Below are positions 6,967-14,059 of a stretch of 15,541 bases of DNA, piece by piece. Source of the stretch: Gammaproteobacteria bacterium (GTDB lineage: Bacteria; Pseudomonadota; Gammaproteobacteria; SZUA-21). The stretch covers positions 1 to 15,541 of the forward strand of contig JALUUZ010000095.1 in the NCBI GenBank assembly GCA_027021095.1. Reading direction: 5' to 3'. The translations under genes were made by a program, and so were the position numbers. The notes under the pieces are model-generated. The model did no database searches, was not told the origin of the DNA, and saw only the letters and a program-made list of their open reading frames with translations. How positions within the stretch are numbered: position 1 is the stretch's first letter; every line of letters begins with the position of its first letter.

Positions 6967-7950
6967 ATGTCCTGGCGCCCGGCAGCCGGTATCGATGTGC
7001 TGAAATCGCGCGCGCAGCTGCTGCAGGCGTTGCGCGCTTTTTTTGCAGCGCGTTCGGTGTTGGAGGTGGAAACGCCGTTGCTGGGGCATGCCGCCTGCAC
7101 CGATGCGCAGATTGACAGCTTCTGCTGCGCCTTGCCTGGTGCCACCGGCGAGTACTATCTGCATGCCTCGCCTGAACTGGCGATGAAACGCCTGCTGGCG
7201 GCCGGCAGTGGTTCGATCTACCAGGTCTGCAAGGTGTTTCGTGCTGAAGAACAGGGGCGCTGGCACAACCCCGAGTTCACTATGCTCGAATGGTACCGGG
7301 TTGGATTCGACTATCATGCGCTGGCGGCGGAGACTGCCGAGTTGATTACCACCTTGTTGGATCCGTGGCGCCGTCTCGACCCGGTGGCGCATTTCAGTTA
7401 CCGCGAGTTGTTCGTGCATTACCTGGAACTGGATCCGATGAATGCCGGTTTGCAAGAGATCAAGCGGTTGGTGACGGCTGCCGGCATAGATTTCGACCTG
7501 GACAACTGCAGCAGTCATGAACTGGCGGTGGATACCGGCCTGCAGTTGCTGCAGACGCATGTGATCGAACCCAGGCTGGAGCGCAACAGGCTGATCAGGG
7601 TCTATGATTTTCCCCCGCGCCAGGCTGCATTGGCGAGGCTGCGTCACGACAAGGCAGGCGGCATGGTCGCTGAACGTTTTGAGTATTACCTGGATGGCGT
7701 GGAGCTGGCGAATGGTTACCAGGAGTTGACCGATCCCATGGAGCAGCAGCATCGGTTCGAGCAGGAAGCTGCGCGGCGGCACAGCCTGTCGAAACCGGAA
7801 CTGCCGGTCGATGAACGCTTTCTGCAGGCGATCGGCCGCGGGCTTCCTGAATGCGCCGGTGTTGCTGTCGGTCTCGACCGTTTACTGGCGCTGGCATTGG
7901 GTTGTAATTCCTTGGAGGAAGTGCTGGCTTTTCCCTTTGACAGGGCGTAA
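6967..7950 (+). CDS. epmA: EF-P--(R)-beta-lysine ligase EpmA
   Basis: 327 aa; E. coli EpmA is 325 aa. EpmA (PoxA/GenX/YjeA) is a paralogue of the lysyl-tRNA synthetase catalytic core without the anticodon-binding domain. It activates beta-lysine with ATP and joins it to the EF-P lysine. The translation shows class II synthetase elements in order: RSVLEVETP, YLHASPELAMKRLL, motif 2 in FRAEEQGRWHNPEFTMLEWYR, and motif 3 in GVAVGLDRLLALALG. The ATG at 6967 gives the expected N-terminus MSWRPAAGIDVLKSRA. A GTG at 6952 overlapping the efp stop is also open but has no Shine-Dalgarno, whereas GGTGGA precedes the ATG. With efp it forms a tight operon. Confidence 0.96.
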   Translation: MSWRPAAGIDVLKSRAQLLQALRAFFAARSVLEVETPLLGHAACTDAQIDSFCCALPGATGEYYLHASPELAMKRLLAAGSGSIYQVCKVFRAEEQGRWHNPEFTMLEWYRVGFDYHALAAETAELITTLLDPWRRLDPVAHFSYRELFVHYLELDPMNAGLQEIKRLVTAAGIDFDLDNCSSHELAVDTGLQLLQTHVIEPRLERNRLIRVYDFPPRQAALARLRHDKAGGMVAERFEYYLDGVELANGYQELTDPMEQQHRFEQEAARRHSLSKPELPVDERFLQAIGRGLPECAGVAVGLDRLLALALGCNSLEEVLAFPFDRA

Positions 7951-8051
7951 GCGGAAAATGTATAGTAGCCGCCGGGGGAGCAGGTGTCAGAGGAAAATTT
8001 TCACTGATTTTTCCTGCCGTATTTTGTGCTTCAGCTACAGCAAGCAGGCTT
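7951..8051. other. 101 bp gap between epmA and the DKNYY gene
   Basis: No gene. AGGAAAA at 7991-7997 and TTTTCCT at 8009-8015 form a weak AT-rich 7 bp inverted repeat that could be a leader hairpin. No clear terminator follows epmA. Confidence 0.35.
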
Positions 8052-9254
8052 ATGTTTAAGGTAAGAGGCAGTAAAGTTTATTACAGTGAAGAACATATCC
8101 CGCATATCAAGAGCACAGGTTTCATTCGTATCAGCGACCACATCGGCAAGGACAAGAGAAAAGTCTACTGGGGGCCGACCGTCATCAAAGGAGCGGATGC
8201 CAAGACGTTCGAACATCTGGCCAGGGACCATTTCTATCGTGACAAAAAACGGGTCTACTACCTGGGACAGCCCATTCCCGACGCAGACCCGCAGACATTC
8301 AAGGTGTTTCATTGTGCGCGTGGCATGACCCAGTTCGGCTACTACGCCAAGGATGCGCGTAACGCCTATTATATTCATACTTTCCGTATTATCCGGATCA
8401 AAAAGATCTACACACGTGATCTCGAGGGATTTTGGGGGCTGGACGATCTGTACGCGGTGGACAGTGACTACGTCTATGGCCGTGGTGTCAAGAGGGAAAA
8501 TTCAGACCCGAATACCATCCAGGAACTGGGTCACGGTTACTGGGGTGACAAGAACAATATTTACTATGACGGCAAGATACTGGAAGGTGCCGACCCTGAA
8601 ACTTTTCTGGTGATCGGCGGTAACATGTATGCAACGGACAAATACAATCTCTTTTGGAACGGGCAGCTGTGGAATCATTTCAAAGACAGGATCACGGCCC
8701 GGGAGATAAAGGAGTTTATCAAGCAGAATAAGCACTTGAAAGGTTATTGGTGGAAACTCAAGGACCTGGGCAGGTTACGTGAATATGGGGCGAGTTTCGA
8801 CGGCCAGGAGGGCTATTTCATTCAGGACAATAACGTGTTCTGGGAAGGCAGCCTGTTAAAGCATGCAGATTACAAGACGTTCGAGATCCTGAACCATTTT
8901 TACGCCAAGGACGCACGTTATGCCTACTACACGGACCGCCGGTTGATGAAGGCGGATGTCAAGTCGTTCAAGGTGATCGAAGACGCGCTGGAAGCGGAAG
9001 ACTACAATCACGGGCTGTTTGCCAGGGATAAGCAGCATTTCTATTTCAAGGGGGCAATCGACAAGAAAATCAATGCCCGGACCTATAAAGTTTTGAACCG
9101 CTATTATTCCCGCGACCGCAATCATGTCTACTACCTGATGAACCGCGTCATCCGCAATGCCGACCCCAAGACCTTCGAGGTGATCGACGGCAAGCATGCG
9201 CGTGACGCGAACCGCCAATATATCGATGGTGTGCAGGTCGAAAGCGCAGGGTAA
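8052..9254 (+). CDS. DKNYY-repeat protein of unknown function
   Basis: 400 aa. The protein is made almost wholly of imperfect repeats of about 35-45 residues with the pattern (K/R)DK..VYY-(8-10)-ADPKTFKVL, the DKNYY family signature. I count about ten units, including DKRKVYW, DKKRVYY, DARNAYY, DKNNIYY, DKYNLFW, DNNVFW, DARYAYY, DKQHFYF, DRNHVYY and a final shortened DANRQYI. The region between about residues 205 and 255 is non-repetitive and Lys/Trp rich. There is no signal peptide, membrane helix or catalytic motif, so a cytosolic scaffold or ligand-binding fold is plausible but unproven. A weak GCAGG lies 3 nt from the ATG. The gene follows epmA on the same strand and ends 2 bp from the convergent psd stop. 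Family call is good; role unknown. Confidence 0.85.
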   Translation: MFKVRGSKVYYSEEHIPHIKSTGFIRISDHIGKDKRKVYWGPTVIKGADAKTFEHLARDHFYRDKKRVYYLGQPIPDADPQTFKVFHCARGMTQFGYYAKDARNAYYIHTFRIIRIKKIYTRDLEGFWGLDDLYAVDSDYVYGRGVKRENSDPNTIQELGHGYWGDKNNIYYDGKILEGADPETFLVIGGNMYATDKYNLFWNGQLWNHFKDRITAREIKEFIKQNKHLKGYWWKLKDLGRLREYGASFDGQEGYFIQDNNVFWEGSLLKHADYKTFEILNHFYAKDARYAYYTDRRLMKADVKSFKVIEDALEAEDYNHGLFARDKQHFYFKGAIDKKINARTYKVLNRYYSRDRNHVYYLMNRVIRNADPKTFEVIDGKHARDANRQYIDGVQVESAG

Positions 9255-9256
9255 TC

Positions 9257-10141
9257 TCAGGCATTTCCTGTTTTTGTTGGTGCGGCCTGCGCAGCGAACC
9301 GCCCCATTTTCCGGCCGAGCACGACCCGGGTCTCCCGTGTCAACGGGGCTTCCCACTGCACCCTGTCCGCGAACAACACGATGACTGTCGAGCCCATGTT
9401 GAACCGTCCCATCTCCTCGCCCTTGGCCAGTGTGATATGATGCGGGCCGTGAGTATAGTCCACGACCGTGACGCGCCTGGCACGCGGCGGGACGATGGTG
9501 CCGGCCCAGACGGTTTCAATCGACGACACAAAGATCGCGCCGACCAGGATGACGGCCATCGGGCCACGGTCGGTATCGAAAATCGAGATAACGCGCTCAT
9601 TGCGCGCAAACAGTCGAGGAATGTTGTTCACATAGTCCGGCGCCACACTGAACAGGCGCCCCGGCACATGAATCATCTCGCGCAGTTTGCCTTCGTAGGG
9701 CATGTGCACCCGGTGGTAGTCCTTGGGTGACAGGTAGACCGTGGCAAAGGAGCCGTTATAGAACGGGCGTGCCCTGTTTTCGAGGCCGCCCATCAGCGCC
9801 TGTAACACGAAGGAATGGTTTTTTGCCTGGAAGAGACGGTTCTGATCGATCTTGCCGATCTCGCTGACAGTGCCGTCGACCGGGGAACAGACCGATTCGG
9901 GGTGCTTGTCGACCGGCCGCGCCTCAGGCTTCAGTGCGCGTGTGAACAGCGCATTCATGGTGGGATACGCATCCAGGTCGCTGTATTGTGCTTCGTTCAT
10001 GTTGATATCATATTTTTTTATATAATGGCGCATGATCCGTTTCAGAAAAGGAAAGCGGCTGGAGCGCGTCAACAGAAACATGATACGGGACAGGAAATGA
10101 TGTGGCAGCAGTGTGACCAGAAACAGTTTTAGTTTAATCAT
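9257..10141 (-). CDS. psd: Phosphatidylserine decarboxylase proenzyme
   Basis: 294 aa, slightly shorter than E. coli Psd (322 aa). The enzyme decarboxylates phosphatidylserine to phosphatidylethanolamine at the inner membrane. The N-terminus is hydrophobic and basic. The translation contains CSPVDGTV, LSPKDYHRVHMPYEG and the self-cleavage site. The usual LGST reads MGST here (249-252), with cleavage expected between Gly250 and Ser251 to give the beta chain and the pyruvoyl-bearing alpha chain. The Ser that becomes the pyruvoyl group is present, so activity is expected. The ATG at 10141 has AGG about 5 nt upstream. The gene is divergent from prmB and ends tail to tail with the DKNYY gene. E. 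coli also has psd in the same chromosomal neighbourhood as epmA. Confidence 0.96.
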   Translation of the reverse strand: MIKLKLFLVTLLPHHFLSRIMFLLTRSSRFPFLKRIMRHYIKKYDINMNEAQYSDLDAYPTMNALFTRALKPEARPVDKHPESVCSPVDGTVSEIGKIDQNRLFQAKNHSFVLQALMGGLENRARPFYNGSFATVYLSPKDYHRVHMPYEGKLREMIHVPGRLFSVAPDYVNNIPRLFARNERVISIFDTDRGPMAVILVGAIFVSSIETVWAGTIVPPRARRVTVVDYTHGPHHITLAKGEEMGRFNMGSTVIVLFADRVQWEAPLTRETRVVLGRKMGRFAAQAAPTKTGNA

Positions 10142-10257
10142 GATACCTATGCTATGCGATACTGCAGTAAAGCGGAATAGGCCGAATGGTCCAATCCCGT
10201 ATGATTTTTGACGCCAATCCTATAGTAAATGCACAGAAAATAGAAGCAGGACATGAA
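10142..10257. other. 116 bp divergent gap between psd and prmB
   Basis: No gene; this gap should hold both promoters. On the minus strand TTGGAC and TTTACT with a 17 bp spacer form only a weak sigma-70-like pair for psd. On the plus strand TTGACG and TATAGT are present but only 7 bp apart, so they are not a promoter pair. Confidence 0.3.
10248..10251 (+). promoter_or_regulatory. Ribosome binding site deciding the prmB start
   Basis: AGGA lies 6 nt before the ATG at 10258. The in-frame ATG at 10186 lacks a comparable site, so the later start is preferred. Confidence 0.6.
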
Positions 10258-11151
10258 ATGAGCACGATTAGAGAGCTGGTCGACTGGGGCAGCCGAATGC
10301 TCGATGAGAGCGGGGTCTTTTATGGACATGGCACAGACAATGCGTACGACGAGGCGTTGTCGCTGGTGCTGTATGCGCTCGAGCTCGACTATTCGATTTC
10401 AGAACAGGAGCTGGAGCGGACGTTGAGCGTGGAGCAGCAGAGCAGGGTCAAGGCGGTCCTGCATCAGCGGATCGAGACCCGCAGGCCGGCACCCTACATT
10501 ACCGGGCGGATCTGGTTTGCCGGGATCGAACTGGAAATCGATGAGTCGGCACTGATACCACGTTCCCCGATCGCTGAATTGATTGAAAACCGTTTTGAGC
10601 CCTGGGCGAACCTGTCGGCCGGTGGCGCAGCGCCACCGGCGATTCTGGACCTGTGTACCGGCAGCGGGTGTATTGCGATCGCCTGTGCATTGCACCTGCC
10701 CGATGTACAGGTGGTCGGCAGCGATATTTCGCGCCCGGCGCTGGCGCTGGCGCGCAGGAACCTGGAGCGCTATGCACTGCAGCAGCGGCTCAGGCTGGTA
10801 GAATCCGACTTGTTCGAACGGCTTGGCGGCCAGCGGTTCGATCTGATCGTCAGCAATCCACCCTATGTGTCGGCACAGGAAATGGCTCAGCTGCCTGCCG
10901 AGTATCGGCATGAACCACGCATGGCGCTGGAAGCCGCGGAGCAGGGACTGGCGCTGGTCAGCCGCATTCTGCAGCAGGCGGCGGATTACCTGACCGAACA
11001 GGGCGTGTTGGTGGTCGAGGTGGGTAATTCTGGGCAGGCGCTGGTGGCGCGTTATCCGCAGGTTCCCTTTACGTGGATCGAATTTGCCAACGGCGGGGAG
11101 GGGGTGTTTACACTGGACCGGCAGCAGTTACTGGCGCTGCGCGGCGGTTGA
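10258..11151 (+). CDS. prmB: Ribosomal protein L3 N5-glutamine methyltransferase PrmB
   Basis: 297 aa; E. coli PrmB is 310 aa. The enzyme uses S-adenosylmethionine to methylate a glutamine side chain of ribosomal protein L3 during 50S assembly. The N-terminus has the PrmB-specific FYGHGTDNAYDEA stretch and LIPRSPIAELI, which separates it from PrmC. The SAM-binding motif ILDLCTGSGCIAIA follows, and then the catalytic NPPY tetrad at 200-203 inside SNPPYVSAQEM. The start at 10258 is set by a good Shine-Dalgarno; an earlier in-frame ATG adds 24 residues without family resemblance. The stop is 1 bp from the stop of the convergent FHA gene. In many gammaproteobacteria aroC follows prmB; here it does not. 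Confidence 0.95.
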   Translation: MSTIRELVDWGSRMLDESGVFYGHGTDNAYDEALSLVLYALELDYSISEQELERTLSVEQQSRVKAVLHQRIETRRPAPYITGRIWFAGIELEIDESALIPRSPIAELIENRFEPWANLSAGGAAPPAILDLCTGSGCIAIACALHLPDVQVVGSDISRPALALARRNLERYALQQRLRLVESDLFERLGGQRFDLIVSNPPYVSAQEMAQLPAEYRHEPRMALEAAEQGLALVSRILQQAADYLTEQGVLVVEVGNSGQALVARYPQVPFTWIEFANGGEGVFTLDRQQLLALRGG

Positions 11152-11152
11152 C

Positions 11153-11782
11153 TCATTCTCCTTCGAGGAAGAACAGCATCTTGGTCTCACCCACCTGCAA
11201 GGTGTCGCCGTTTTTCAACAGCAGCCGGTTGTTGTCCAGGTCGCGGTTGCAGACCTTGGTTCTTGGTTCGCCTTCAAGATGGGAGATATAGTAGTGCCCG
11301 TTGCGTGTGGAGATCATCGCGCAGGTCTTGCCGGATTTTCCCAGCCGCACCATGGAATTGGCCAGTTTGACCGTGCGGCCCAGTTTCGGGCCGTTCATAA
11401 ACTGCAGCCAGCCTTGTACGACAGGCCTGTTTTCCAGGAAACCGGAAGGGGTTCGCTCTTCAGCGGAATCCGTGTTGGCCGGTTCTTCCAGGCGCGCGAA
11501 CTTGAGTTCGTATTTGCCGAGCCTGATGACATCATTGTGTTCAAGCCTGGCGGAGTCGACTTTTTTGTCGTTGACGAAAACGCCTGTGTCCAGCCCCGCA
11601 TCGCTTTTGTCTTCGATGCTTGCGTTGTCACCGTCGATGGTAATGACCGCGTGCACCGGGCTGAGTGCCAGGTTGTCGATCGTGATCTCGCAATCCTCGG
11701 CACGGCCGATCTTGACGCAGCCGTTCTGCGGCTGAAACACCTTGAGTGCTTTACCTTTGAAAGTAAGGGTTAAACGGATCAC
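11153..11782 (-). CDS. Tandem FHA-domain protein
   Basis: 209 aa. The first FHA domain (about 1-98) has the phosphothreonine-binding signature: Gly26-Arg27 in VKIGRAEDCE, Ser41-x2-His44 in LSPVHA and Asn71 in VFVNDKKV. A linker rich in Glu, Pro and Ser (about 99-122) leads to a second FHA-like domain (about 124-207) with VRLGKSGKT and KNGDTLQVGETKMLFF. This one lacks the Arg and the Ser-x2-His pair, so it probably does not bind phosphopeptide. There is no signal peptide or membrane segment, so it is likely a cytosolic adaptor for a Ser/Thr kinase system, though no kinase is nearby. The start is a GTG at 11782 with AAGGAG 10 nt upstream. It is convergent with prmB with a 1 bp gap. Domain call is firm; pathway is unknown. 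Confidence 0.87.
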   Translation of the reverse strand: MIRLTLTFKGKALKVFQPQNGCVKIGRAEDCEITIDNLALSPVHAVITIDGDNASIEDKSDAGLDTGVFVNDKKVDSARLEHNDVIRLGKYELKFARLEEPANTDSAEERTPSGFLENRPVVQGWLQFMNGPKLGRTVKLANSMVRLGKSGKTCAMISTRNGHYYISHLEGEPRTKVCNRDLDNNRLLLKNGDTLQVGETKMLFFLEGE

Positions 11783-11792
11783 CCCAGCCCAA

Positions 11793-11798
11793 CTCCTT
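11793..11798 (-). promoter_or_regulatory. Strong ribosome binding site for the FHA gene GTG start
   Basis: AAGGAG on the minus strand is 10 nt upstream of the GTG at 11782. No ATG is available in frame near it, so this supports GTG as the real start. Confidence 0.6.
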
Positions 11799-11804
11799 GT
11801 TGTA

Positions 11805-11841
11805 TTACATTGGATTCATGTCTGTTTCGCAGTCAATGTAA
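11805..11841. repeat. 8 bp inverted repeat upstream of the FHA gene
   Basis: TTACATTG at 11805-11812 and CAATGTAA at 11834-11841 are exact reverse complements separated by 21 nt. They lie between the FHA start and the REP-like element. The repeat could be an operator with separated half-sites or the base of a leader hairpin; chance cannot be excluded. Confidence 0.35.
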
Positions 11842-11862
11842 CGGTGGTTTTGCAGGATTCTT

Positions 11863-11918
11863 TAGCCCGCCTTTCTCGCCACCGTTCGTCGCGAGACGGT
11901 GGTAGGAAATGCGGGCTA
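11863..11918. repeat. REP-like palindromic element overlapping the corB stop codon
   Basis: The 56 nt element is a long imperfect hairpin. TAGCCCGC (11863-11870) pairs perfectly with GCGGGCTA (11911-11918), and CCACCG (11879-11884) with CGGTGG (11897-11902). Between these, TTTC pairs with GAAA, with a few mismatches and wobble pairs. The loop is about 12 nt. On the minus strand the right arm reads TAGCCCGCATTTC, and its TAG is the corB stop codon. A related half copy lies at 15161-15183. The structure resembles REP/BIME-type intergenic repeats that act as mRNA 3'-end stabilisers or attenuators. Confidence 0.65.
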
Positions 11919-13199
11919 GGGTGTTTCTTTGGGTTGCGGTAGCCGTATACATACCGTTTTGATCGAATTGTCCTTGATCTGGATGATTTCAATAGGGATA
12001 TTGTTGATCATCAGGCTTGTGTTCGGACTTGGAATGGTTTCCATGTATTCCAGGATCAGGCCGTTGACGGTCTTAGGGCCGGTCGTCGGCAGGTCGAGAT
12101 TCAGGGCCCGGTTGATGTCGCGGATATGTGCGCTGCCATCGACCAGGTAACTGCCATCGTTTCTGGGGATGATATTCTTGCTCAGTGAAGCGGGGTCAGT
12201 CGTGAATTCACCGACGATCTCCTCGAGGATGTCTTCCATCGTCGCCAGGCCCTGGATGTCTCCGTATTCGTTGACGACCAGGCCGACACGCCGGCGTTCA
12301 CGCTGGAAGTTGAGCAGTTGTGTATTCAGTGGCGTGCCTTCAGGGATAAAGTAAGTCGGAGTCGCCAGCGCCAGCAGATCCTCCTGGTCGAAGGACTCCT
12401 TCTGGCCCATTTTCACCAGGTCGCGCAGGTGAATAAAGCCAAGTACGTTATCGATTTCGCCGCGGTACAGCGGCAGCTTGGTGTAGGGACTGTTGATCAA
12501 GGTTTCTTCGATCTCCTTCCAGGAATCCTCGATGTTGATGCCGGTGATTTCATTGCGTGGCACCATGATGTCTTCGACGGTGACTTTTTCCAGGTCGAGC
12601 AGGCTGATCAGCATCTTCTGGTGCCGTCGTGGAATCATGGCGCCGGCTTCGTTGACCACCGTGCGCAGTTCTTCGGTGCTCAGTGTCAGCGAATCGACTT
12701 TGCTGACACTGACATTGATCAGTTTCAGGATGCTGTTGGCGACATAGTTGACTGCGACCACCAGTGGCAGCAGCAGCTTCAGCAGCGGGCCATACAGGTA
12801 GGCGGCGGGGAATGCGATTTTTTCCGGTTTCAGCGCAGCGAGCGTCTTCGGAGTGACCTCGGCAAAGATAAGGATAATAATCGTCAGCAGTATCGCACCG
12901 ATCGGTATGGCAGTCTCTTTCGCGATATGGCCTTCGGCAAGCTCGATGGCGATGATCGTCGTCAGTGATGACGCCATGATGTTGACGAAATTGTTCCCCA
13001 GCAAGATCAGGCCGATCAGTCGGTCTGGTTTTTCGAGCAGCTTTGATGCACGGATAGCCCCCGGGTGCCTGGCTTTTGCCAGGTGTTTGAGGCGGTAGCG
13101 GTTCAGGGTCATCAACCCTGTTTCAGACCCGGAGAAAAACGCGGAAAGCAGTATCAGGATGATCAGTGCACCAAAGAGCACACTCAGTGGAATGTCCAA
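11916..13199 (-). CDS. corB: CorB-like CNNM/CBS divalent-cation transporter family protein
   Basis: 427 aa, typical size. Members of the CorB/YfjD (HlyC/CorC, CNNM) family act in Mg2+ and Co2+ transport at the inner membrane. Domains: a DUF21/CNNM membrane domain (about 1-190, four helices) with FSGSETGLMTLNRYRLKHLA, LLGNNFVN and FAEVTPKTLAALKPE; a CBS pair (about 205-330) containing VEDIMVPRNEI and GLVVNEYGDIQGLATMEDILEEIVGE; and a C-terminal CorC_HlyC domain. The start is a TTG at 13199. AGGAGG 10 nt upstream supports it, and an in-frame TGA just upstream excludes an earlier start. The AGGAGG overlaps the ypjD stop, so ypjD-corB is an operon. The stop TAG belongs to a REP-like element. E. 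coli has the homologue next to ypjD and ffh. Direct transport by these proteins remains debated. Confidence 0.92.
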   Translation of the reverse strand: MDIPLSVLFGALIILILLSAFFSGSETGLMTLNRYRLKHLAKARHPGAIRASKLLEKPDRLIGLILLGNNFVNIMASSLTTIIAIELAEGHIAKETAIPIGAILLTIIILIFAEVTPKTLAALKPEKIAFPAAYLYGPLLKLLLPLVVAVNYVANSILKLINVSVSKVDSLTLSTEELRTVVNEAGAMIPRRHQKMLISLLDLEKVTVEDIMVPRNEITGINIEDSWKEIEETLINSPYTKLPLYRGEIDNVLGFIHLRDLVKMGQKESFDQEDLLALATPTYFIPEGTPLNTQLLNFQRERRRVGLVVNEYGDIQGLATMEDILEEIVGEFTTDPASLSKNIIPRNDGSYLVDGSAHIRDINRALNLDLPTTGPKTVNGLILEYMETIPSPNTSLMINNIPIEIIQIKDNSIKTVCIRLPQPKETP

Positions 13200-13209
13200 T
13201 GACGTTCAG

Positions 13210-13215
13210 CCTCCT
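13210..13215 (-). promoter_or_regulatory. AGGAGG ribosome binding site overlapping the ypjD stop
   Basis: Perfect AGGAGG on the minus strand, sharing bases with the ypjD TAG and lying 10 nt before the corB TTG. It decides the unusual start codon and implies translation of corB closely linked to that of ypjD. Confidence 0.75.
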
Positions 13216-14059
13216 ATCGATTGAGTATCAATTCCAGTACAGTTTTCGTGCCAATGAAACCGAGCATCAACGCGATAAAGCCGGCAATGACCCAGCGAAT
13301 CGCGAATTTTCCGCGCCAGCCGTATTGCCAGTGGCCCCACAGCAGAACGCCGAACAGTATCCAGGCGATGATCGACAATACCGTTTTATGAATCAGGTGT
13401 TGCGCGGCGATATCTTTGACGAAAGAGATGCCGATGACCAGGCCGACCGTCAGCAGAATGAAACCGATAGTCACGATCTTAAAGAACAGGTTTTCCATGA
13501 CCTGTAAAGGCGGCAGCAGCCTGATCAACCCGTTGGGACGGTGATTGTGCAGCAACTTGTCCTGGATGGCGAGCAGGACAGACTGGATCAGTGCGATGGA
13601 CAGGATGCTGTAGGCAACGATCGACACGAAAATATGTACCTTGAGCTGCCAGGGCTGGCTGGCGATTCGGGCGCTTTTGTCCAGCAGGTTTGTGCTGTGC
13701 AGTGCAGGACCGAGCTCGGGCGCCAGCAGAAAGTCCAGGACGATGACAAAGATTGCCAACGGAAACAGGATGAGTGCCAGGTACTCCACCGGCTGTTTTA
13801 TCGCGGCGACCAGGATGGCGATCGCCATCAGCCAGCCAACCATCGATAAGGCTTTGAATACTTCCAGGTCGATGCCGTAGCGCGTGAAGATTCCGTTATA
13901 CAGCAGTACACCATGGGTCAGCACGGCACCCAGGCCAAGAACCCAGAATTCCGGCTTGTGGCCGGTGTTCGCCGACAGGCGGCTAGTTGCCCGCCGGACC
14001 AGCGCCGCACTGGCCAGCGCATAAAAAATAATACTAAAGGTCAAAAAATAAGTGTTCAT
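13214..14059 (-). CDS. ypjD: CcsA-like inner-membrane protein YpjD
   Basis: 281 aa with about eight hydrophobic helices spread over the whole length (for example FWVLGLGAVLTHGVLLYNGIF, VHIFVSIVAYSILSIALIQ, IVTIGFILLTVGLVIGISFV and the last helix near the C-terminus). It resembles the YpjD branch of the cytochrome c assembly (CcsA/CcmC) superfamily. Histidines sit in or near helices (LTHG, KVHI, LIHK), but I do not see the Trp-rich WWD haem-handling motif, so a role in haem delivery is not supported. Its constant genomic partner in gammaproteobacteria is corB, and here it is the upstream gene of that operon with 14 bp between them. The ATG at 14059 has no clear Shine-Dalgarno. Assignment rests on length, topology and the ffh/ypjD/corB neighbourhood. 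Confidence 0.88.
   Translation of the reverse strand: MNTYFLTFSIIFYALASAALVRRATSRLSANTGHKPEFWVLGLGAVLTHGVLLYNGIFTRYGIDLEVFKALSMVGWLMAIAILVAAIKQPVEYLALILFPLAIFVIVLDFLLAPELGPALHSTNLLDKSARIASQPWQLKVHIFVSIVAYSILSIALIQSVLLAIQDKLLHNHRPNGLIRLLPPLQVMENLFFKIVTIGFILLTVGLVIGISFVKDIAAQHLIHKTVLSIIAWILFGVLLWGHWQYGWRGKFAIRWVIAGFIALMLGFIGTKTVLELILNR

Noticed and set aside
6949..7782. Minus-strand open frame of 277 codons opposite epmA
   Set aside because: The plus strand encodes all class II synthetase motifs of EpmA; the antisense product has none.
10205..10235. TTGACG plus TATAGT as a prmB promoter
   Set aside because: The two hexamers are only 7 bp apart, far below the 16-18 bp needed.
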